From the NCBI GenBank assembly GCA_007130545.1, contig SLSG01000297.1:1-5366 (forward strand): a stretch of 5,366 bases of DNA. Direction: 5' to 3'. The translations under genes were made by a program, and so were the position numbers. This DNA is from Bacteroidales bacterium (lineage in GTDB: Bacteria > Bacteroidota > Bacteroidia > Bacteroidales > UBA7960). Under the pieces are notes generated by a model, which worked only from the letters and a program-made list of their open reading frames with translations, ran no database searches and was not told the origin of the DNA. Each line of letters opens with the position of its first letter. The stretch's first letter is position 1. Positions 1 through 4,366 of the stretch are shown here, in pieces.

Positions 1-1
1 G

Positions 2-862
2 TCAGTTGGTCGTTTTATCGTTAAGGATCTTTTTGATCTTGTTGGCCTCCAGGATCAGGTCCCGGATGCCGCTGCTGTTCCCGTTCTCTATGTGGGATTT
101 GAAAGTACAAAGGGTGTCGATGTAGGTGTTCAGGACCTCCAGCACGAATTCCGCATTCTGCCCGAACACGGGCACCCAGGTGTCTGCCGAGCTTTTTGCC
201 AGCCTGACGGTGGAGGCAAATCCCCCGCCTGCAAGGCTGAGAATGCGCTTGTGGTTTTTTTCCTTCTGCAAAACGCAGAGCGAAAGGGCAAAGGAAGATA
301 TATGGGAAATATGGGATACATAGGCTGCGCTGACATCATGCTCTCCGGCATCCATAAAGATCGGTTTCATGTTCAGCACCCTGAACATTTCCAGCACGAC
401 CGACAGGGCTTCCGGGCTGCTTTTCTCCTGGTCACAGATGATGGTGCACTTATTGTCAAACAAATTCTCATGGGCGGCAGTCGGACCCGAATACTCGGTC
501 CCAGCCATGGGGTGGGCCGCCACATAATGCATGCGGTTGGGATGTGCTGCCACCAGTTGTCCCATGCCGGCCTTGGTCGACCCCATGTCGGTAACGACCT
601 TGTTGGTGCCCCCGACCTGGTCCAGCAGCTCCGGCAACATGTTTTTTATGGCGTCGATCGGACAGGCCAGGATGATTAGTTCAGACTGCTCAACCATTTT
701 TTCCAGGTCACAGACCTCGTCGACCAGCCCGTTTGCCAGTGCGGTCTGCGCATGCCCCGCATTGGATTCCACGGCGGCGACCTGGCTGGCAAAGCCCCGC
801 TTTCGCAGGTCCAGCGCCAGTGATCCACCTATCAATCCGACTCCTATAATGCCTACTCTCAT
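2..862 (-). CDS. tyrA: Prephenate dehydrogenase (TyrA), complete, 286 aa
   Basis: Oxidatively decarboxylates prephenate to 4-hydroxyphenylpyruvate, the committed step to tyrosine, in the cytoplasm. The N-terminus is a Rossmann domain with the dinucleotide loop GVGLIGGS (residues 7-14). TDMGSTK (91-97) follows, then HPMAGTE (117-123), whose His117 matches the catalytic histidine of the family. The helical C-terminal half holds the HD...SHISH segment (175-187) and GGGFASTVRLAKSS (212-225), where Arg220 is in the position of the prephenate-binding arginine. There is no fused chorismate mutase and no ACT domain, so Tyr feedback through an attached ACT domain is not expected. The start is the ATG at 862, 38 bp after the pheA stop; the stop TGA is at the very left edge, so the gene is complete. 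It is probably cotranscribed with pheA and controlled by the leader upstream of pheA. NAD versus NADP preference cannot be read with certainty. Confidence 0.96.
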   Translation of the reverse strand: MRVGIIGVGLIGGSLALDLRKRGFASQVAAVESNAGHAQTALANGLVDEVCDLEKMVEQSELIILACPIDAIKNMLPELLDQVGGTNKVVTDMGSTKAGMGQLVAAHPNRMHYVAAHPMAGTEYSGPTAAHENLFDNKCTIICDQEKSSPEALSVVLEMFRVLNMKPIFMDAGEHDVSAAYVSHISHISSFALSLCVLQKEKNHKRILSLAGGGFASTVRLAKSSADTWVPVFGQNAEFVLEVLNTYIDTLCTFKSHIENGNSSGIRDLILEANKIKKILNDKTTN

Positions 863-900
863 TGCAATGTGTATAAATGGTTTGGGTGGTTCTAAATGTC

Positions 901-1758
901 TTATGTGGCGGTATTCTCAATGCCTTTTCCAGGGGGGTACATTCCCATCACCCAAAACTGCTCAAGCCTGGCCCTCAAATCATCGGTCATTTCCCTGGCG
1001 ACGCGAAAATCCGGGAAGACCATGTCTGCATGGAAAATGTATTCCCAGCTCCTCCCAACCAGGGGGAGTGACTGCAGCATGCTGAGGTTGACCCCTGCAC
1101 CGGCAAGTGGCTGCAGGATGTCCACCAGGCTTCCCGGCTTATGCGGGGCCACAAAGGCCAGACTTGCCTTGACCGCCCGGTCGGACTCAAGGCTGGCAGG
1201 GGTTTTCCCAAGCACCAGGAAGCGGGTGAAGTTTTCTCTGTGGGTTTCGATGGAGGCGGCCAGTACAGGCAGTGCGTAGATGCCGGAAGCCGATATGCTG
1301 GCTATGGCACCCACACCCTTCAGTCTGTCGGTGGCAATCATGCGGGCGCTGATGGCCGTATCGGCAGATTCTATCAAGCGGATATGAGGGTGGGCTTCAA
1401 AAAACCCTTCTGCCTGCATGATGGCCATGGGATGGGAGTGTACTTCCCGTATGGTTTCTATGCGCTCTCCCGGAAGAGCCATCAGGTTTTGGGTGATTCG
1501 CATATACACCTCTCCTCTTATGTGCAGGGAAGCCTCCCGGATAAGGGAAAAATTCGGAAGCATACCCCCGACAAGAGAGTTTTCCACTGCCATAACCCCA
1601 AATCCGGCATGTCCCTCCTTCACGGCAATGACCAGTTCCTTAAAGCCAAGGCAGGGGATGTATTCGGTGCCGGCCTCACGGAAAAATATTTCAGCCGCTT
1701 CGTGGTGGAACGAGCCACGGATTCCCTGTATGGCAACTACTGGCGTGCTTGTACTCAT
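901..1758 (-). CDS. pheA: Prephenate dehydratase with C-terminal ACT domain (PheA), 285 aa
   Basis: Decarboxylates and dehydrates prephenate to phenylpyruvate, the committed step to phenylalanine. The catalytic PDT domain spans about residues 8-185. It shows QGIRGSFHHEAA (11-22), AVENSLVGG (57-65), HSHPMAIMQAEGF (107-119) and the signature NFTRF (176-180), whose Thr178 is the expected catalytic threonine. The ACT regulatory domain covers about 199-275. Its GSLV (209-212) and QSLP (229-232) replace the classical GALV and ESRP Phe-binding motifs, as I recall being usual in Bacteroidota, so allosteric Phe inhibition is likely. It lacks a fused chorismate mutase; in Bacteroidota that activity is commonly fused to DAHP synthase, not seen here. 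The start ATG at 1758 lies in A-rich sequence (aaacaaatgacaa) 34 bp beyond the U tract of an intrinsic terminator, which places the gene under attenuation. The ATG at 1765 is out of frame. Confidence 0.96.
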   Translation of the reverse strand: MSTSTPVVAIQGIRGSFHHEAAEIFFREAGTEYIPCLGFKELVIAVKEGHAGFGVMAVENSLVGGMLPNFSLIREASLHIRGEVYMRITQNLMALPGERIETIREVHSHPMAIMQAEGFFEAHPHIRLIESADTAISARMIATDRLKGVGAIASISASGIYALPVLAASIETHRENFTRFLVLGKTPASLESDRAVKASLAFVAPHKPGSLVDILQPLAGAGVNLSMLQSLPLVGRSWEYIFHADMVFPDFRVAREMTDDLRARLEQFWVMGMYPPGKGIENTAT

Positions 1759-1792
1759 TTGTCATTTGTTTGACCGGGCCGGAAGACGGGGC

Positions 1793-1819
1793 AAAAAAAA
1801 ACCCCGCATTGCGGGGCCT
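1793..1819 (-). terminator. Intrinsic terminator (attenuator) ahead of pheA
   Basis: Read on the minus strand, CCCCGC (1816-1811), loop AAT and GCGGGG (1807-1802) form a perfect 6-bp GC stem. It can be extended by A-U and G-U pairs (AGG with the first Us), and is followed by nine Ts (1801-1793). It lies between the leader ORF and pheA, within the leader transcript, so it acts as a conditional terminator rather than the end of an upstream gene: no gene precedes it on this strand in the window. On the plus strand the stem is preceded by As and has no T tract, so it should work leftward only. Confidence 0.93.
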
Positions 1820-1866
1820 GGTCGTTATATTTTGCTGTCTGGTTCACACAAATTTCACCTGGCCCC
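1811..1866 (-). promoter_or_regulatory. Antiterminator pairing for the pheA-tyrA leader
   Basis: On the minus strand GGGGCCAGGT (1866-1857) pairs with ACCAGGCCCC (1822-1813): six consecutive GC pairs, one A-A mismatch, then three more pairs. The downstream half contains the 5' arm of the terminator, so the two structures exclude each other. The upstream half is the last three sense codons plus the first base of the stop codon of the leader ORF. A ribosome finishing the leader would cover it and let the terminator form. One stalled at the Tyr/Phe run would leave it free to form the antiterminator. The complementarity is seen in the sequence; the mechanism is inferred from classical attenuators. 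Confidence 0.85.
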
Positions 1867-1920
1867 TATCCGTGAATAGAAGTAAAAATAGCTGGTATAA
1901 TATGTGTTACCCAAAGTCAT
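1855..1920 (-). CDS. Tyr/Phe-rich leader peptide of the pheA-tyrA operon, 21 aa
   Basis: A short ORF from ATG at 1920 to TGA at 1857-1855. Its core reads NTYYTSYFYFYS (residues 5-16), with Tyr at 7, 8, 11, 13 and 15 and Phe at 12 and 14, so seven of nine residues (7-15) are aromatic. The C-terminus is RIGAR. An in-frame stop lies about 40 bp upstream with no other ATG between, so the start is unambiguous among usual codons. The peptide itself probably has no function. Its codons would measure charged tRNA-Tyr and tRNA-Phe, the products of the two enzymes encoded downstream. It resembles E. coli pheL in role but is Tyr-dominated, matching an operon that also encodes TyrA. Placement right before an antiterminator/terminator pair is the strongest support; translation itself is not proven. 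Confidence 0.86.
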   Translation of the reverse strand: MTLGNTYYTSYFYFYSRIGAR

Positions 1921-1937
1921 GTGTCTCGATTTCTTTG

Positions 1938-1945
1938 CAATGTTA
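1938..1945 (-). promoter_or_regulatory. Candidate -7 element of the pheA-tyrA promoter
   Basis: On the minus strand TAACATTG matches seven of eight positions of the Bacteroidota -7 consensus TAnnTTTG. It ends 17 nt before the leader ATG, nearly the same distance as the matching element of the trp leader (18 nt). No convincing -33 TTTG is found about 19-21 nt upstream, so the call rests on this element and its symmetry with the other operon. The transcript would start near 1930. Confidence 0.4.
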
Positions 1946-1973
1946 TGGCAAATCTTTCAAAAATCCTACAGAA

Positions 1974-1989
1974 TTTTTTTAAAAAAAAA
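1974..1989. other. T7A9 tract between the divergent promoters
   Basis: Seven Ts (1974-1980) run directly into nine As (1981-1989), near the middle of the 65 bp separating the two candidate -7 elements. The location would suit an UP-element-like or DNA-shape role serving both promoters, but there is no direct evidence beyond position and composition. Confidence 0.35.
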
Positions 1990-2010
1990 CGCATTTACAA
2001 AAAAATTATG

Positions 2011-2018
2011 TAATATTG
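2011..2018 (+). promoter_or_regulatory. Candidate -7 element of the trp operon promoter
   Basis: TAATATTG matches seven of eight positions of the Bacteroidota TAnnTTTG element and differs at the same position as the element of the opposite promoter. It ends 18 nt before the trpL ATG, giving a transcript start near 2025 and a very short untranslated lead. The upstream TTTA at 1994-1997 is only 13 nt away, too close for a normal -33 box. Confidence 0.4.
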
Positions 2019-2036
2019 CCTTGAGAAAAGTGACGT

Positions 2037-2111
2037 ATGAAGGTATATTCACATATCGGATTCTATTGGTGGTGGCACGGCCCGAAAAAGCTGGTGTTAA
2101 GCGCTGCATAG
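2037..2111 (+). CDS. trpL: trp operon leader peptide with three tandem Trp codons, 24 aa
   Basis: The ORF runs from ATG at 2037 to TAG at 2109-2111. The key stretch is GFYWWWHGPKK (residues 8-18), with Trp codons at 2067-2075 immediately preceded by Phe and Tyr. It is preceded by the A-rich sequence gagaaaagtgacgt. The last codons (Val20-Ala23) contain the segment that pairs with the terminator's 5' arm. The ORF therefore has the classical design of a tryptophan attenuator, and trpE follows 114 bp after its stop. When Trp-tRNA is plentiful the ribosome reaches the stop and covers the antiterminator segment. When it is scarce the ribosome stalls at WWW, about 19 nt short of that segment. From memory, this matches the Bacteroid-trp leader class described from comparative genomics; I could not check the covariance model. 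Confidence 0.93.
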   Translation: MKVYSHIGFYWWWHGPKKLVLSAA

Positions 2112-2159
2112 TGGATATGTAAGACCTTTCAATAATATGAACCGGAAGCCCGCTTAACA
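2095..2159 (+). promoter_or_regulatory. Antiterminator pairing for the trp leader
   Basis: TGTTAAGCG (2095-2103) is the exact reverse complement of CGCTTAACA (2151-2159), giving nine uninterrupted pairs. The second segment takes part of the terminator's 5' arm (2151-2154) and its loop, so antiterminator and terminator cannot coexist. The first segment lies within the last codons of trpL and would be hidden under a ribosome at the stop codon. I see no good protector segment pairing with 2095-2103, which suggests direct shielding by the ribosome. Confidence 0.88.
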
Positions 2160-2180
2160 AAGAGCGGGCTTTTTTTATTT
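2146..2180 (+). terminator. Intrinsic terminator (attenuator) ahead of trpE
   Basis: AAGCCCGCT (2146-2154) pairs with AGCGGGCTT (2163-2171), eight core pairs plus one A-T pair, around an eight-base loop. Seven Ts (2170-2176) follow and then ATTT. It lies between the leader ORF and trpE in the transcribed leader, so it is the regulated stop of a trp attenuator. Confidence 0.94.
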
Positions 2181-2189
2181 CATACGGTC

Positions 2190-2203
2190 GCCCGGGGACG
2201 GGC
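2190..2203 (+). other. Small hairpin between the trp attenuator and trpE
   Basis: GCCCG (2190-2194) and CGGGC (2199-2203) pair around a GGGA loop, 22 nt before the trpE start at 2226. The first arm is also complementary to CGGGC in the terminator's 3' arm (2165-2169), so it could pair there in the read-through transcript. There is no T tract, so it is not a terminator. A role in mRNA refolding or trpE translation is speculative. Confidence 0.4.
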
Positions 2204-2225
2204 AGGTAATTTAAATACATAATCC

Positions 2226-3767
2226 ATGCAATCAAAAAATACCGAAGAATACGCGTCTTCAAACGGCTCGTCCGGGAACCTTCGACGCAGGATGGCATTC
2301 CGGTCTTCTGTCCGGTACCTGCAAGCAGACACTTTTACCCCGGTCGGCATTTACCTGCGGCTGCGTGATGCCTTCCCGCAAAGCCTGCTCCTGGAGTGCT
2401 CTGACTACAGCTCCCGCCATGACTCTTTTTCCTATATCTGCCTCCAGCCTTTGGCGGGGTTTGAAGTGGGGGGCGGGCGGTTCACTGCCAGGGCTTTTGG
2501 CCGGGAGGAATATGTGGAAGCGGTGCAGGGGCTGCCCCTAAAAGGCGGGGACGGGGAAGCGTCCCGCCAGGCAAATGAGCAAACGGTCCATCAGCCAGAT
2601 GGGCAAGCCGTATCCCGGCTGATAGGGGACTTCATCGACAGCATTCAGATAGCGGGTGACCACAACGGAAATGTCTTCCCAGGTCTTTTTGGCTATACCT
2701 CCTATGATGCCGTGAACCTGTTTGACACAGTCAAACTGGAGAAACCTTCCCGGGCAAAGGACCCCATACCGATGCTGCGCTATGATCTGTACCAGGTGGT
2801 TATTGCCTTCAACCACTTCAACAACACCCTGTCCATTTGCGAACTGCAGGGAGATGGCACGCGGCCGGAAATGCCCCGGGTGCTTTCACTGCTGGCCAAC
2901 CGCAATGCCACCAGCTTCCCCTTCTTTGTCCGCGGCGGGGAGCGGTCCCTGATCAGCGACGTGCAATACAGGCAACTGGTAAAGGAAGGCATCAGACATT
3001 GTGCCCGGGGTGATGTCTTTCAGATCGTCCTGTCCAGGGGCTTTGAGCAGGATTTCAACGGGGACGAGTTCAATGTGTACCGTGCATTGCGCTCCATCAA
3101 CCCCTCCCCCTACCTGTTTTATTTCGACTACCTGGGCTTCAAATTGTTTGGGTCTTCCCCGGAGGCCCAGCTTCGGGTGGGGAATGGGAAGGCCACCATC
3201 AACCCCATAGCCGGTACGGTGACCCGCACCGGCATTCCGGAAAAGGATGCCGCACTAACCGATGAACTGCTGCAGAGCAAAAAGGAAAACGCCGAACATT
3301 GTATGCTGGTAGATCTGGCGCGCAACGACCTGAGCAAGCATTGTACAGAAGTCGGAGTGGAGACCTTCCGCGAGGTCCAGCACTATTCCCACGTGATTCA
3401 CCTGGTCTCCACGGTCAGCGGACAGCTGACGGCAGGGAGCGGTGTCTATGGGCTGTTCGCTGACACCTTCCCTGCCGGTACCCTTTCCGGGGCGCCAAAG
3501 CACATGGCCCTGCGGCTCATTGACCGCTATGAGGATACGGCCAGGGGCTTCTATGGGGGGGGTATAGGGTTCATCGGACTGGATGGTACGCTGAACCACG
3601 CCATCATGATCCGGTCATTTATGAGCCGTAAAGGCACCCTGGCTTACCAGGCCGGTGCCGGGGTGGTGATTGGCTCCACCCCGGAAGGGGAACTTGCCGA
3701 AGTGGATGGGAAAATATCGGCCCTGAGAAAGGCCATTCAGCTGGGAGAACGCTTCCATGCCGTTTAA
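2226..3767 (+). CDS. trpE: Anthranilate synthase component I (TrpE), 513 aa
   Basis: Makes anthranilate from chorismate with ammonia supplied by TrpG; the first committed step to tryptophan. The N-terminal regulatory domain (about 30-240) carries the Trp-binding motif as LLEC (55-58) followed ten residues later by Ser69; the usual motif is LLES-X10-S. The chorismate-binding domain (about 245-505) shows GDVFQIVLSR (262-271), NPSPY (292-296), SSPEA (310-314), NPIAGT (326-331), ENAEHCMLVDLARNDL (354-369), FPAGTLSGAPK (415-425) and AGAGVVIGSTPEGELAEVDGK (476-496). At 513 residues it is longer than I expect for the family (about 465-470) because of an N-terminal tail and a polar insert near 105-130. 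ATG 2226 follows AT-rich sequence as expected in this phylum, but ATG 2292 (Met23) would also give a complete domain. The gene follows the trp attenuator, and trpG begins 13 bp after its stop. Confidence 0.96.
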   Translation: MQSKNTEEYASSNGSSGNLRRRMAFRSSVRYLQADTFTPVGIYLRLRDAFPQSLLLECSDYSSRHDSFSYICLQPLAGFEVGGGRFTARAFGREEYVEAVQGLPLKGGDGEASRQANEQTVHQPDGQAVSRLIGDFIDSIQIAGDHNGNVFPGLFGYTSYDAVNLFDTVKLEKPSRAKDPIPMLRYDLYQVVIAFNHFNNTLSICELQGDGTRPEMPRVLSLLANRNATSFPFFVRGGERSLISDVQYRQLVKEGIRHCARGDVFQIVLSRGFEQDFNGDEFNVYRALRSINPSPYLFYFDYLGFKLFGSSPEAQLRVGNGKATINPIAGTVTRTGIPEKDAALTDELLQSKKENAEHCMLVDLARNDLSKHCTEVGVETFREVQHYSHVIHLVSTVSGQLTAGSGVYGLFADTFPAGTLSGAPKHMALRLIDRYEDTARGFYGGGIGFIGLDGTLNHAIMIRSFMSRKGTLAYQAGAGVVIGSTPEGELAEVDGKISALRKAIQLGERFHAV

Positions 3768-3780
3768 ATAAAAATGATTT

Positions 3781-4356
3781 ATGGCGAAGATACTCGTGTT
3801 GGACAATTACGATTCCTTTACCTACAACCTGGTCCACTGCCTGAAAAGGGAGGGGGCACACCAGGTTGCTGTGGTCCGGAACGATGAAGTGGATCTGGAA
3901 AAAGTGGCAGGCTATGACGGGGTGGTGCTTTCCCCCGGACCGGGAATTCCTTCTGAGGCCGGCCAGTTGCTGAGCCTGATCGACTATTACAAGGGCAGAA
4001 AACGCATTTTCGGGGTTTGCCTGGGCTTGCAGGCCATTGCAGAAGTGTTTGGAGGAAAACTGCAGAATCTGTCAGAGGTTTTTCACGGGGTGTCCTGCCC
4101 GGTGCGCCTGACCGGTCCCGGTCACTACCTGTTCTCCGGCATGACTTCGGGCTTTATGGGCGGCAGGTACCATTCCTGGGTGGCAGACCGTGAAAGCCTG
4201 CCCGGGGTGCTGCGCATTGATGCGGTCGACGACCATGGGTACATCATGGCACTGAGCCATCAACAATATGATATATGCGGGCTGCAGTTTCACCCGGAAT
4301 CCATCCTGACCCCGGAAGGGGAAACGATGATCCGCAACTGGTTGAACCAATTTTAA
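3781..4356 (+). CDS. trpG: Anthranilate synthase glutamine amidotransferase (TrpG), 191 aa
   Basis: Class I glutamine amidotransferase that releases ammonia from glutamine and passes it to TrpE. It starts with the typical LVLDNYDSFTYNLVH (5-19). It then has LSPGPGIPSEAG (50-61), the nucleophile elbow GVCLGLQAIAEVFGG (78-92) with Cys80, HGV (102-104), and the catalytic HPES (171-174) with His171 and Glu173. The residue after CLG is Leu where TrpG/PabA proteins usually have His; this position varies among class I amidotransferases and all catalytic residues are intact. Length is normal for a stand-alone TrpG. It might also serve as PabA for folate synthesis, which sequence cannot decide, but its place between trpE and trpD makes the Trp role primary. 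It begins in an A-rich context (aaataaaaatgattt) and ends 10 bp before trpD. Confidence 0.95.
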   Translation: MAKILVLDNYDSFTYNLVHCLKREGAHQVAVVRNDEVDLEKVAGYDGVVLSPGPGIPSEAGQLLSLIDYYKGRKRIFGVCLGLQAIAEVFGGKLQNLSEVFHGVSCPVRLTGPGHYLFSGMTSGFMGGRYHSWVADRESLPGVLRIDAVDDHGYIMALSHQQYDICGLQFHPESILTPEGETMIRNWLNQF

Positions 4357-4366
4357 TCCGGAACCG

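Noticed and set aside
92..679. 195-codon plus-strand open frame opposite tyrA
   Set aside because: It is a shadow of tyrA, whose full set of family motifs fixes the coding strand.
1141..1773. 210-codon plus-strand open frame opposite pheA
   Set aside because: It is a shadow of pheA, which shows clear PDT and ACT motifs on the minus strand.
1774..1782. CCGGCCCGG near-palindrome on the minus strand before pheA
   Set aside because: It is short, has no T tract and no clear partner; probably GC-rich chance sequence.
1994..1999. TTTACA resembling half of a TyrR box
   Set aside because: The matching TGTAAA half at the required 6-bp spacing is absent, and TyrR is a gammaproteobacterial regulator.
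1749..2122. Two overlapping plus-strand open frames (77 and 72 codons) between pheA and the trp leader
   Set aside because: They run antisense through the pheA leader or out of frame through trpL and have no family resemblance.
1966..2298. 110-codon open frame on the minus strand across the trp leader and trpE start
   Set aside because: It is antisense to trpL, the trp terminator and the start of trpE, shows no recognisable domain, and the region is explained by the leader.
4018..4029. Leu instead of His after CLG in the TrpG nucleophile elbow
   Set aside because: The residue varies among class I amidotransferases and the Cys80/His171/Glu173 triad is intact, so it is not evidence of loss of function.
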